DNA from: Flavobacterium sp. ALJ2
GTDB taxonomy: Bacteria; Bacteroidota; Bacteroidia; Flavobacteriales; Flavobacteriaceae
Direction of reading: 5' to 3'
Length of the DNA: 64,000 bases
Assembly: GCF_015594725.1 (NCBI RefSeq)
Contig: NZ_JADNRC010000010.1
Coordinates: 124,001-188,000 of the forward strand
The position numbers and the translations under genes are program-made. Under the pieces are notes generated by a model. It was not told where the DNA came from. It saw only the letters and a program-made list of their open reading frames with translations, and ran no database searches. Positions 18,076 through 26,797 of this stretch are shown here, one piece after another. The stretch's first letter is position 1. Each line of letters begins with the position of its first letter.

Positions 18076-19881
18076 CTAGTCATTCATAGAGATTAAAAAC
18101 TCTTCATTATTTTTAGTTTTCTTAAAGCGATCATTAATAAAGTCCATTGCTTCTACAGGGTTCATATCTGAAAGATATTTTCTCATAATCCACATTCTTT
18201 GTAATGTTTTCTCATCTAACAACATATCATCACGACGTGTACTTGATGAAGTCAGGTCAATTGCAGGGAAAATACGTTTATTAGCAATCTTACGATCCAA
18301 TTGTAATTCCATGTTACCAGTACCTTTGAATTCTTCAAAAATAACTTCGTCCATTTTTGATCCTGTTTCAGTTAATGCTGTAGCAATGATACTTAATGAA
18401 CCACCATTTTCTACATTACGAGCTGCCCCAAAGAATCTTTTTGGTTTTTGTAATGCATTTGCATCAACACCACCGCTTAATACTTTACCCGAAGCAGGCT
18501 GAACTGTATTATAAGCTCTTGCCAAACGTGTAATTGAATCTAATAGAATCACTACATCATGACCACATTCAACCAAACGCTTTGCTTTTTCTAATACAAT
18601 ATTAGCAATTTTAACATGTTCTTGTGGCTCTCTGTCAAAAGTAGAAGCAATTACTTCTCCACGTACACTACGTTGCATATCAGTAACCTCTTCTGGGCGC
18701 TCATCTATAAGAAGAACAATTAAATACACTTCAGGATGATTTGCTGCAATAGCATTTGCAATGTCTTTTAGCAACATTGTTTTACCCGTTTTTGGCTGCG
18801 CTACAATCATACCACGTTGTCCTTTTCCTATTGGAGAGAACAAATCAATAATACGAGTTGAAATTGTACTTTGCTTTTCGGCTAATTTAAATTTTTCAGA
18901 AGGAAAAACTGGAGTTAAATGCTCGAAAGAAACACGATCACGAACTACTTGTGGATCATGTCCGTTTATCTTTAAAACACGAACTAATGGGAAAAATTTT
19001 TCTCCTTCTTTAGGAGGTCGCACTACCCCTTTTACTGTATCACCTGTTTTAAGCCCAAACAATCTGATTTGTGAAGTTGATAAATAAATATCATCTGGAG
19101 AGGCTAAATAATTATAATCTGAAGAGCGTAAGAAACCATATCCATCTGGCATCATTTCTAGAACACCTTCACTTTCGATAATTCCATCAAACTCAAAATC
19201 AGAGTCTCTAAAATTATTCTTTTTATTTTTAAAATTTGGATTCTGATTTCCATTATTCCCGTTTTGATTCTGATTCGGGTTTTGGTTTGGATTCTGGTTT
19301 TGGTTTGGCTTATTCTGGTTCGGATTTATCTTTTTTGTCTGAACTGGCGCTTCAACTTTTTCCGAAGTAGTATTTTCTGGAGCCTCACTTGGAGTTTCAG
19401 TTGGCAAAGCATTTTCTTTTAATGCTTCTTTTTCTTTTTGTAAAGCGACCTTTTTTTCATAAGCCGATTTATTGAATTTTATAATTTTTGATCCCTTTTT
19501 CTCAGGAGCACTTTCTTCTGGAGATTCAGTAGATTGAATCGTTTCTGCTTCTAGTACTGGAACTTCGGGAACTATTGGAGTATCAAGAATTTCGTTTGAT
19601 ATATTTTCTTTTTCTTCTTCAAAAAACATATTCTTTTGAACTGTATTCTTTTGTATAGCTACTTTTTTTACAGGAACAATTCGAGCTCTTTTTCGTTTAT
19701 CCTCATCAACATCATTAACTTTTTCTTCCACTGCTGGTTTGACAGTTTCCTCTTGATGTGATAAAATAAGACCTATCAATGTCTCTTTTTTAACACCATT
19801 AACTTTTATCGTTTTAGCTGATTTAGCTATTTCTTGAAGCTCAGAAAGCTTCATTTCTTTTAATGCAGAAATATCAAACAT
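18076..19881 (-). CDS. rho: transcription termination factor Rho
   Basis: A 601-aa Rho, longer than the roughly 420-aa E. coli protein. The N-terminal Rho-N helical domain ([16 protein letters not shown], residues 6-21) is followed by a Lys/Glu-rich and Asn/Gln/Pro-rich low-complexity insert (about 45-225, with [12 protein letters not shown] repeats). The cold-shock RNA-binding domain comes next ([16 protein letters not shown]), then the RecA-like ATPase with Walker A QPKTGKT, the [14 protein letters not shown] segment and [13 protein letters not shown]. It is a hexameric RNA translocase ending transcription in the cytoplasm. Long disordered inserts are common in Bacteroidota Rho. The divergent DUF4293 neighbour is typical of this phylum. 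Confidence 0.97.
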   Translation of the reverse strand: MFDISALKEMKLSELQEIAKSAKTIKVNGVKKETLIGLILSHQEETVKPAVEEKVNDVDEDKRKRARIVPVKKVAIQKNTVQKNMFFEEEKENISNEILDTPIVPEVPVLEAETIQSTESPEESAPEKKGSKIIKFNKSAYEKKVALQKEKEALKENALPTETPSEAPENTTSEKVEAPVQTKKINPNQNKPNQNQNPNQNPNQNQNGNNGNQNPNFKNKKNNFRDSDFEFDGIIESEGVLEMMPDGYGFLRSSDYNYLASPDDIYLSTSQIRLFGLKTGDTVKGVVRPPKEGEKFFPLVRVLKINGHDPQVVRDRVSFEHLTPVFPSEKFKLAEKQSTISTRIIDLFSPIGKGQRGMIVAQPKTGKTMLLKDIANAIAANHPEVYLIVLLIDERPEEVTDMQRSVRGEVIASTFDREPQEHVKIANIVLEKAKRLVECGHDVVILLDSITRLARAYNTVQPASGKVLSGGVDANALQKPKRFFGAARNVENGGSLSIIATALTETGSKMDEVIFEEFKGTGNMELQLDRKIANKRIFPAIDLTSSSTRRDDMLLDEKTLQRMWIMRKYLSDMNPVEAMDFINDRFKKTKNNEEFLISMND

Positions 19882-20046
19882 GAATGTTCTATGAATTTAA
19901 TTAATTTTCAGAAATACTGTAAAAGAATAGGTAGTATCTTTATTTTTTTTAGTTGAATCAACCGCAGTATGAAGTGCTTACGGTATTATGATGCAATAAT
20001 ACGAATAATATTTTATCATACAATAGTATTTTAAAAAAAGAAAATA

Positions 20047-20054
20047 TATTTTTG
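20047..20054 (+). promoter_or_regulatory. -7 box of DUF4293 gene
   Basis: TATTTTTG matches TAnnTTTG exactly and lies 21 nt before the ATG at 20075. No TTG at the proper upstream distance is visible, so only the -7 element is supported. Confidence 0.4.
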
Positions 20055-20074
20055 TAAAACAATTACAAGATATA

Positions 20075-20488
20075 ATGATACAAAGAGTTCAAACCATATA
20101 TTTAATTTTAACATTTGCAGTAACTAGCATTTTAATGTTTTTTATTCCACTTTGGATAACTGTTGATGCCAAACCTTATTATTTTATGCAAAATCAACTG
20201 TATGTTATTTTGCTTGGTTTAAGTACCATGCTTACTATAGTAAGCGTTATTTCATACAAAAAAAGACAAAACCAGTTTGTCATGGGCAGACTGAACATCA
20301 TATTAAATTTAATTTTATTAGGATTATTTGTATATCACTCACTAAACTTATCTGGAGAAACACCTGCTGTTTCAGAGAAAGGTATTGGGATGTTTCTACC
20401 TATAGTTGCTATCGTATTGTTAGTACTAGCTAACAAAGCCATCAAAAAGGATGAGGATCTTGTAAAATCTGTGGATCGATTGAGGTAA
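20075..20488 (+). CDS. DUF4293 family membrane protein
   Basis: A 137-aa inner-membrane protein with four hydrophobic spans (about 7-27, 43-60, 71-90, 101-122) and the family opening MIQRVQTIYLILT. DUF4293 proteins are found almost only in Bacteroidota, frequently next to rho as here; the function is unknown. A strong terminator follows its stop, so it is monocistronic. Confidence 0.88.
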   Translation: MIQRVQTIYLILTFAVTSILMFFIPLWITVDAKPYYFMQNQLYVILLGLSTMLTIVSVISYKKRQNQFVMGRLNIILNLILLGLFVYHSLNLSGETPAVSEKGIGMFLPIVAIVLLVLANKAIKKDEDLVKSVDRLR

Positions 20489-20520
20489 ACCTATAAATTT
20501 AATTTATTTTGTGCGAAGAG

Positions 20521-20550
20521 AACCCGAATTGAAAGATTCGGGTTTTTTTG
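20521..20550 (+). terminator. terminator after DUF4293 gene
   Basis: AACCCGAAT (20521-20529) and ATTCGGGTT (20536-20544) form a 9-bp stem with a 6-nt loop followed by a T run. A classical rho-independent terminator. Confidence 0.85.
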
Positions 20551-20626
20551 TGGAAAAAACAGTAGGTTAATAAACTAGAAAAACAAAATAAACCCTTACA
20601 AACATTCGCATTGTCTTATTTTTACC

Positions 20627-20634
20627 TAAATTTG
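20627..20634 (+). promoter_or_regulatory. -7 box of response regulator gene
   Basis: TAAATTTG matches TAnnTTTG exactly and lies 21 nt before the ATG at 20656. A TTG at 20611-20613 is only 13 nt upstream, shorter than usual. The box lies downstream of that TTG, which argues that the TTG is not the translation start. Confidence 0.4.
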
Positions 20635-20655
20635 AAATTATATAGTCATTATTTT

Positions 20656-21318
20656 ATGAAAAACAAAATACGAGTACATCTAGCCGACGATCATCAGGTA
20701 CTTATTGATGGGCTCACTAACTTATTACATACTGTTTCAGACTTTGCAGTTGTGGGTTCGTCTTTAAACGGAATGAATATTTATAATGATGTAACGACAA
20801 ACAATACAGGCATCTTAGTTTTAGATATAAGCATGCCACAAAAAGACGGCATCGAAGTCCTAAAAGAATTCTCAGAAAAAGGTTATCCTTGCAAAGTAAT
20901 AATCCTTTCAAGTTATGATGATTTAAAAATCATCAAAGAAGTCATGAACCTTGGAGCCAGTGGTTATTTAACCAAAAAGTGCGCTGGTGAAAATATCATC
21001 GAGGCCATTGAAGCTGTCAATAAAGGTGAAGAATATTTTTGTGATTCAGTAAGAGAAAAAATATTTACCACATTTACTAAAGGGAATCCTAAACTTAATG
21101 AACGAACTCGAGAAGAAAATTCTATTTTAAGTTCCCGTGAACTAGAAATAATAACATTGATTTCACTTGAATATAGTAGAAAAGAAATTAGTGAATTACT
21201 TTTTATTAGTACCAATACTGTAGAAACACATCGCAAGAATATAATGAAAAAACTAAAAACCAAAAACACCATTGGTCTAGTAAAATATGCAATTAAAAAT
21301 AATTTAATTAAATCTTAA
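20656..21318 (+). CDS. NarL/LuxR family response regulator
   Basis: A 220-aa two-component regulator. The receiver domain begins IRVHLADDHQVLIDGL with the acidic pair, has the phospho-acceptor Asp57 in LVLDISMPQKDG and the Lys in GYLTKKCAGEN. A C-terminal LuxR HTH follows (LSSRELEIITLI, STNTVETHRKNIMKKL). The frame stays open to a TTG at 20611, but ATG 20656 gives the standard receiver start and follows a -7 box. Its partner is the histidine kinase starting 135 nt downstream. Confidence 0.92.
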   Translation: MKNKIRVHLADDHQVLIDGLTNLLHTVSDFAVVGSSLNGMNIYNDVTTNNTGILVLDISMPQKDGIEVLKEFSEKGYPCKVIILSSYDDLKIIKEVMNLGASGYLTKKCAGENIIEAIEAVNKGEEYFCDSVREKIFTTFTKGNPKLNERTREENSILSSRELEIITLISLEYSRKEISELLFISTNTVETHRKNIMKKLKTKNTIGLVKYAIKNNLIKS

Positions 21319-21453
21319 ATCAATAAAGTAGCTATTTGGAATACTTTAGTAAAGACAACTATTTTATCTCATTAAAGTGAATTGCCAAAGTGATTTAACA
21401 AAACTTACTTTTTATGTGTAACTTAATACACTTTTAACTGCAAATATTTTTTT

Positions 21454-23151
21454 ATGTCTTCCACTCGGGTTATTGTCTTAATATTCTTTCTTCTCCAAAA
21501 TTATGGTAATACTGTTTTTGGACAAGAAAAAGAATTATCAAAACAAGAGATAGAAAAACTTTCGGATGAATCTGTAAAGTTGATGCGTGAAGGGCATCAC
21601 GAAAAATCACTAACACAATCCCGAATCACATTAAACTATGCCATTAATACCAAAGACCCCTATCTTATTGCAAGATCATATAATACAATTGCAGCCAATT
21701 TTGACGAACTAACTGAACCCGATAAAGCTTTATTTTATTACAACAAAGGGTTAGTCTATGCTGAAAAAACAACTAACGGAAAACTTAAAAATTTACTTTA
21801 TAATAATTTAGGCAACATTTACTGCTTTGATAAAAAAGAGTATGAAAAAGGAATTTCATACTACAAAAAATCACTTTATTATAGCACTAAAATAAAAGAT
21901 TCAGTTCAAATTTTTTTAACAAAATTAAATATAGCTTGGGCATATTTTGATATTGGCGGCTATAATGATGGCTACCCCTACTTAAGTTATATTAATAAAT
22001 TTCACACAAAACATGGCGACAAAACAACTTTAGTAGTTTTAAACATGCTTAATGGCATATACTACAATCACACAAATGAAAATCAAAAGGCTGATTTTTT
22101 TTATAAAAAAGCAATAAAAATTGGTAATGATGGTAATGAAAAATCAGATTTATCCTTTACATATCTCGAGTATTCAAAATTTTTATCAAAAATAGGTGAG
22201 TACAAAGATGCATACAAAATTCTTTCGCTTTATCATATCTTAAATGATGAACTAAACAATGAAGATAAATTACGAAAGGTTGATGTTGCTGGACTTAATT
22301 TAGAAGTTGACGAGTACAAAAGAGATATCGATAAAATTGGAAACCAATATAAATCCAATCAGCAATCATTGTTATTAGAGCAATCTCGAAACAAAAAAGT
22401 GGTTAGCATTATGATATCCTTATTTGTGATTAGTATCATCTTATTTTATTTCTTTTATCAAAACACCAAACTAAAACAAAAAAACAGATTAAAAGACATA
22501 CAAGGTAAAATACAACAGAACATAATCAATGCTAGTATTGATGGTCAAGAAAGTGAACGTAAGAAAATTGCTTTATTCTTACATGACAATATCAGCGCAT
22601 TATTGTCTACGGCAGGAATGCATCTAAACGTTTTTTCGACTCAAAATGAACCTATTTCAGAAGAAATCCTGAAAACAAAATTTATCCTCGAAGAAGCACA
22701 CGACAAAGTACGTGATTTATCTCATGAACTTTTACCTACATTATTAGTCCGATTTGGGTTATTTTACGCTTTAGAAGATTTATGTGAAAAGAACTCTAAC
22801 TCAACAATATTATTTGAATATCATTGTACAATTCCTTCTAAGACGCGCTATCATGAAAAATTCGAAATGAGGATTTATTTTATCATTTCAGAACTTCTAA
22901 ACAACATTATTAAACATAGTGAAGCTAGCATTGCGATGGTTTCATTAACTGAAGACAAATCTAACTTGATTATTAATGTGAATGATAATGGTAAAGGATA
23001 TAAAACAAATAAGTTTAATATCATCGAAGGTTTTGGTCTAAATCAAATTAGGGCTAGAATAAAAAACTTAAAAGGAGAAATAACTGTTAATTCCAAAATC
23101 GACATGGGTACTTCAATCAGAATAGAAGTTCCTATAATGTGCCTAACATAA
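21454..23151 (+). CDS. TPR-containing sensor histidine kinase (HisKA_3)
   Basis: A 565-aa hybrid of a signal peptide, extracytoplasmic TPR repeats (about 40-270), one membrane span (about 312-332) and a NarL-type kinase core. The H-box is ERKKIALFLHDNISALLSTA with the phospho-accepting His. A HATPase_c domain follows: N-box ISELLNNIIKHSEA, G1 NVNDNGKGY and G2 EGFGLNQIRARI. It should phosphorylate the regulator encoded just upstream. TPR sensors paired with LuxR regulators are common in Bacteroidota; the signal is unknown. The stop is 1 nt from the convergent phosphodiesterase stop. Confidence 0.9.
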   Translation: MSSTRVIVLIFFLLQNYGNTVFGQEKELSKQEIEKLSDESVKLMREGHHEKSLTQSRITLNYAINTKDPYLIARSYNTIAANFDELTEPDKALFYYNKGLVYAEKTTNGKLKNLLYNNLGNIYCFDKKEYEKGISYYKKSLYYSTKIKDSVQIFLTKLNIAWAYFDIGGYNDGYPYLSYINKFHTKHGDKTTLVVLNMLNGIYYNHTNENQKADFFYKKAIKIGNDGNEKSDLSFTYLEYSKFLSKIGEYKDAYKILSLYHILNDELNNEDKLRKVDVAGLNLEVDEYKRDIDKIGNQYKSNQQSLLLEQSRNKKVVSIMISLFVISIILFYFFYQNTKLKQKNRLKDIQGKIQQNIINASIDGQESERKKIALFLHDNISALLSTAGMHLNVFSTQNEPISEEILKTKFILEEAHDKVRDLSHELLPTLLVRFGLFYALEDLCEKNSNSTILFEYHCTIPSKTRYHEKFEMRIYFIISELLNNIIKHSEASIAMVSLTEDKSNLIINVNDNGKGYKTNKFNIIEGFGLNQIRARIKNLKGEITVNSKIDMGTSIRIEVPIMCLT

Positions 23152-23152
23152 A

Positions 23153-23650
23153 CTAATTTCGTTTTTCTATTTCGATAATCTCCAACTCTTTTATTTTATC
23201 CCCTTCTATCACAAAACGAAGCATTGTGCGCACCTGATGAAAACCGCTTTTTCCAGCAGCACCTGGGTTCATATGCAGTAAATTATTCTTTTTATCGAAC
23301 ATCACTTTAAGTATATGCGAATGCCCACAGATAAAGAGTTTAGGCGGATTGGATGCCATTTCTTCCTTAATAGCGGGACTATATTTTCCTGGATAACCAC
23401 CAATATGGGTAATCCAAACTGAAACATCTTCACACATAAACCGATTATTCAAAGGGAATTCTAAACGTGCCTTCGCATCATCTATATTCCCATAAACACA
23501 ACGCAATGGCTTTAACTTCTTTATAGCGTCAGTCACCGATAAATCACCAATATCACCTGCATGCCACACTTCATCAGCTTGTGAAACATATTTTAAAATA
23601 GTATCATCAATATGACTATGAGTATCGGAAAGTAAGAGGATTTTTTTCAA
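23153..23650 (-). CDS. YfcE/MJ0936-family metallophosphoesterase
   Basis: A 165-aa calcineurin-like phosphoesterase. Metal-binding motifs are in order: LLSDTHSHID (Asp, His), WHAGDIGDL (Asp), YGNIDDA (Asn), ITHIGGY (His) and ICGHSHILK (GHxH). The length matches the YfcE/MJ0936 cytoplasmic phosphodiesterase family, whose natural substrate is not settled. It ends 1 nt from the convergent kinase gene with no terminator between. Confidence 0.9.
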   Translation of the reverse strand: MKKILLLSDTHSHIDDTILKYVSQADEVWHAGDIGDLSVTDAIKKLKPLRCVYGNIDDAKARLEFPLNNRFMCEDVSVWITHIGGYPGKYSPAIKEEMASNPPKLFICGHSHILKVMFDKKNNLLHMNPGAAGKSGFHQVRTMLRFVIEGDKIKELEIIEIEKRN

Positions 23651-23659
23651 TTTTTTAAT

Positions 23660-23940
23660 TAAGATTTAAAAAAGGCACTAAGGTTCTGAGGTGCTAAGGT
23701 ACAAAGGATTTTTAAGACACTAAAGTTCTAAGATGCTGTTTTTTTCAGTTAATAGATTTCAGAGTGCCAAAGATTCTGAGAACCTAAATTCACATCAAAT
23801 CTGTAGAGAAGCACAGCAGCTCCCTCTAGATAACCTAAATGAACAATAATGTCCCACCTCAAAATCTTTACCTCTTTGTAGCTTTCTCAAAAACCTTTGT
23901 CTCTCTGAACCTTTTTTGTACCTTTGCTCTTCACATTCCT
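23660..23940. repeat. array of degenerate intergenic repeats in opposed orientation
   Basis: From 23670 to 23730 short units such as CTAAGGTTCTGAGGTGCTAA and AGGTACAAAGG recur. From about 23870 to 23930 the same words appear inverted (CTTTGTCTCTCTGAACC, TGTACCTTTG). A GTAGAGAAGCACAGCAGC hairpin-type word lies between. AAGGTTCTGAG and AGGTACAAAGG are shared with the repeat at 2172. No coding frame is visible; the truA promoter lies in the right arm. Confidence 0.6.
23897..23926 (+). promoter_or_regulatory. Bacteroidota-type promoter of truA inside a repeat
   Basis: TTG (23897-23899), a 19-nt spacer and TACCTTTG (23919-23926) match the primary sigma consensus exactly. Transcription would begin near 23933, about 22 nt before the truA start. 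The whole element is built from repeat words. Confidence 0.7.
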
Positions 23941-23954
23941 AGCGCCTTAAAAAC

Positions 23955-24692
23955 TTGAGATATTTTATACAATTTGCATATAACGGCACACATTATCACG
24001 GCTGGCAATACCAACCTAATGCTGCATCTGTACAAGAAACACTTAACAAAGCGCTTTCGGTTTTATTAAACACGCCTATTAATTTAATGGGGGCTGGACG
24101 TACTGATACTGGTGTTCATGCTAAAGAAATGTATGCACATTTTGATTATGATTCTCCTATTGAAGTACCAAATTTGATACACAAACTCAATTCATATTTA
24201 CCAAAAGACATTGCTATTTATGCTATTATTTTGGTTAAAGATGAAGCGCATTGTCGTTTTGATGCAACCAAACGCACCTATGAATATCATATCAATATTA
24301 TAAAGGACCCGTTTCTAGAAGAACTAAGTTGGTATTTTCATCAATATTTAGATGTTTCTTTAATGAACGAGGCTGCCAAAATTTTGTTAAATCACACCAA
24401 TTTTCAATGCTTTTCAAAGGTCAATACAGATGTAAATACATTTGATTGTAGTATTTTTGAAGCGTATTGGAAAACTGAAAACAATAAGTTGATTTTTACG
24501 ATATCGGCCAATCGTTTTTTGCGAAATATGGTGCGCGCCATTGTAGGTACATTAGTAAATATTGGTTTGCATAAAATTACGCTGGAGGATTTCGAAAACA
24601 TTATCGCCAGTAAAAACCGAGACAAAGCAGGTTTTTCGGTTCCGGCTCACGGATTGTATTTAACTAAGGTTGAATACAATTATATTACCTAA
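23955..24692 (+). CDS. truA: tRNA pseudouridine(38-40) synthase, TTG start
   Basis: A 245-aa TruA that converts uridines 38-40 of the tRNA anticodon arm to pseudouridine. The catalytic Asp51 lies in GAGRTDTGVHA. The opening RYFIQFAYNGTHYHGWQYQP and the RFLRNMVRAIVGTLV segment are family signatures. The start codon is TTG at 23955: the family N-terminus begins exactly there, and an in-frame TAG at 23940 leaves no upstream alternative. A full promoter match ends 29 nt before it. The ABC transporter follows after a repeat element. Confidence 0.95.
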   Translation: MRYFIQFAYNGTHYHGWQYQPNAASVQETLNKALSVLLNTPINLMGAGRTDTGVHAKEMYAHFDYDSPIEVPNLIHKLNSYLPKDIAIYAIILVKDEAHCRFDATKRTYEYHINIIKDPFLEELSWYFHQYLDVSLMNEAAKILLNHTNFQCFSKVNTDVNTFDCSIFEAYWKTENNKLIFTISANRFLRNMVRAIVGTLVNIGLHKITLEDFENIIASKNRDKAGFSVPAHGLYLTKVEYNYIT

Positions 24693-24777
24693 TAGCCCTG
24701 ATTGAAATGTAAATCCTTTAATTTTTTTCCTTTAAAAAAATTAAAGATTGCAATGAAAAGCAGGAAACAGCTCCTAA
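24693..24777. repeat. structured intergenic repeat, copy A
   Basis: It runs from TAGCCCTGATTG to AGCTCCTAA. An inner hairpin joins an ATCCTTTAATTTTTTT-type arm to AAAAAAATTAAAGAT, and an outer CCTG/CAGG pairing (24697-24700 with 24761-24764) encloses it. A second copy at 48322-48419 keeps both ends and both stems. It fills the gap between truA and the ABC transporter gene. Confidence 0.75.
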
Positions 24778-24782
24778 ATAAA

Positions 24783-26537
24783 ATGAAAGCAAAAGCATTT
24801 GATACCGGCTTATTCAAACGAATTCTTACTTATACTAAACCTTATAAATGGCGTTATAATGGTGTAATCATTTTTGCCATTTCCTTATCTGTTTTTGCTG
24901 CTCTCCGCCCCTATTTACTTAAGCAAACTGTAGATGGATATATTAAAACGCATGACCAATTGGGTTTACTTTTTTATGTAACCTTAATGGGAATTGTACT
25001 AATGTTGGAGGTTTTCTCTCAATTTTATTTTGTGTATTGGGCCAATTGGCTCGGACAAGATATTGTAAAAGATATCCGTACGAAATTGTTTAAGCATATA
25101 TTGAGTTTCAGAATGAAATATTTTGACCTTGTTCCTGTGGGGCAATTAGTTACACGCTCTGTCTCGGATATTGAGTCGATTGCCAGAATTTTTAGCCAAG
25201 GTTTATTCATGATTATTAGCGACTTGATGAAAATGCTCGTAATCCTGATTTTTATGTTCTATATGAACTGGAAACTTTCTTGGATTGTTGTGATTGCAAT
25301 GCCTATTCTTGTTTATATTACTCGAATTTTTCAGCGCAAGATGCAAGTTGCTTTTGAAGAAGTTCGAACTCAGATTGCTAATATGAACTCTTTTGTACAG
25401 GAACGCGTTACGGGTATGAAAATCGTTCAGCTTTTTAATCGTGAAAAGACCGAATATGAAAGCTTCAAGGAAATAAACGGAAAACATAAAAAAGCATGGA
25501 TAAAAACAATTTTATATAACTCAATCTTCTTTCCTATTGCCGATATTATTTCATCACTTACACTAGGTTGTATCGTCGTTTTTGGAGGTTTTAAAATTCT
25601 TAACGGAGATCATTTTACCACATTTGGAGATTTATTCTCTTACACCATGTTTATCGGAATGTTATTTAATCCATTACGTCAGATTGCGGATAAATTTAAC
25701 GAGATGCAATTGGGAATGATTGCTGCCAATCGTGTTTTTGACATTATCGATACGCAAGATCATATTCAGGATACTGGAACTATCGAAGCTCCAATTTTTG
25801 ACGGAACAATCGAATTTAAAGACGTACGTTTTGGTTATATTCCCGAAGAAGAAGTTATCAAAGGAATTGATTTGTCAGTCGAAGCTGGACAAACAGTAGC
25901 AATTGTAGGTTCTACAGGGGCTGGAAAATCGACTATTATAAACTTATTGAATCGCTTTTATGAAATAAATAGTGGTACAATTTGTATCGACGGAAACAAT
26001 ATCGAGAACTACACTTTGGCTTCATTACGCAAACAAATTGCCGTTGTTTTACAAGATGTGTTTTTATTTGCCGATACAATTTACAATAATATTACCCTGA
26101 ATAATCCCGAAATAACAAAAGTACAAGTTCTGGAAGCTGCCAAAGTAATTGGTGTACATGATTTTATTATGAGTTTGCCCGATAATTATGATTTTGATGT
26201 AAAAGAACGCGGAGTTATGCTATCCTCAGGACAACGCCAACTTATTGCTTTTTTGCGCTCTTATGTAAGTAATCCTAGTATTTTAATTTTAGATGAAGCC
26301 ACTTCTTCTATAGATACATACTCCGAAGAAATGATTCAGCGAGCTACCGAAACTATCACCAAAGGCCGAACTTCAATTGTAATTGCACATCGATTGGCAA
26401 CAATTGTTAATGCCGATAAAATTGTAGTTATGAATAAAGGACTTATTGTAGAGCAAGGAACACATCAGGAATTGATTAATCGTACCAATGGATATTATAA
26501 AAATTTATACGACTCTCAATTTGTGGTTGCAAATTAA
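24783..26537 (+). CDS. ABC exporter, fused permease-ATPase
   Basis: A 584-aa half-transporter of the MsbA/multidrug exporter type: six membrane spans (about 20-310 with QFYFVYWANWLGQDIVKDIR and the FSYTMFIGMLFNPLRQIADK segment), then the ATPase. Walker A is GSTGAGKST, the signature is LSSGQRQ (the usual second Gly is Ser), Walker B is ILILDEATSSID and the H-loop is IAHRLAT. It exports lipids or drugs as a homo- or heterodimer. The open frame extends to 24702, but those 27 codons are translated repeat DNA (24693-24777). I therefore place the start at the ATG at 24783; another ATG at 24753 lies inside the repeat. Confidence 0.9.
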   Translation: MKAKAFDTGLFKRILTYTKPYKWRYNGVIIFAISLSVFAALRPYLLKQTVDGYIKTHDQLGLLFYVTLMGIVLMLEVFSQFYFVYWANWLGQDIVKDIRTKLFKHILSFRMKYFDLVPVGQLVTRSVSDIESIARIFSQGLFMIISDLMKMLVILIFMFYMNWKLSWIVVIAMPILVYITRIFQRKMQVAFEEVRTQIANMNSFVQERVTGMKIVQLFNREKTEYESFKEINGKHKKAWIKTILYNSIFFPIADIISSLTLGCIVVFGGFKILNGDHFTTFGDLFSYTMFIGMLFNPLRQIADKFNEMQLGMIAANRVFDIIDTQDHIQDTGTIEAPIFDGTIEFKDVRFGYIPEEEVIKGIDLSVEAGQTVAIVGSTGAGKSTIINLLNRFYEINSGTICIDGNNIENYTLASLRKQIAVVLQDVFLFADTIYNNITLNNPEITKVQVLEAAKVIGVHDFIMSLPDNYDFDVKERGVMLSSGQRQLIAFLRSYVSNPSILILDEATSSIDTYSEEMIQRATETITKGRTSIVIAHRLATIVNADKIVVMNKGLIVEQGTHQELINRTNGYYKNLYDSQFVVAN

Positions 26538-26797
26538 AAAAACACACTGTTAGTACAGTCATAGTTTTACTACTGTTTTCTCAAAAAAAAGCCGATTATT
26601 CGCTTAATATTAGTAAATCATATCGCTTTCGTTTTAATCTCTGTGAAATAGCTAATGCAAATTGACCTTGAAATAAAAATTAAACCTTTTTTTAAAATAA
26701 ATCCTTAAATTCGCAATCTCTATTCATTATTAAAAAATAGAAAATGAAATGCGCTTTTACAGCTTTCAATTTTAAAAATAAAATAAATACTTAAAAA
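26538..26797. other. AT-rich leader of lpdA, no supported gene
   Basis: An AT-rich 260-bp gap with a weak TAAATTCG -7-like box at 26706-26713. A 16-codon ATG frame at 26744-26794 ends 3 nt before the lpdA ATG; it could be a leader peptide but has no supporting feature. Confidence 0.3.

Noticed and set aside
26744..26794. 16-codon leader peptide before lpdA
   Set aside because: A short ATG frame ends 3 nt before lpdA, but there is no attenuator structure or codon run that would indicate translational control.
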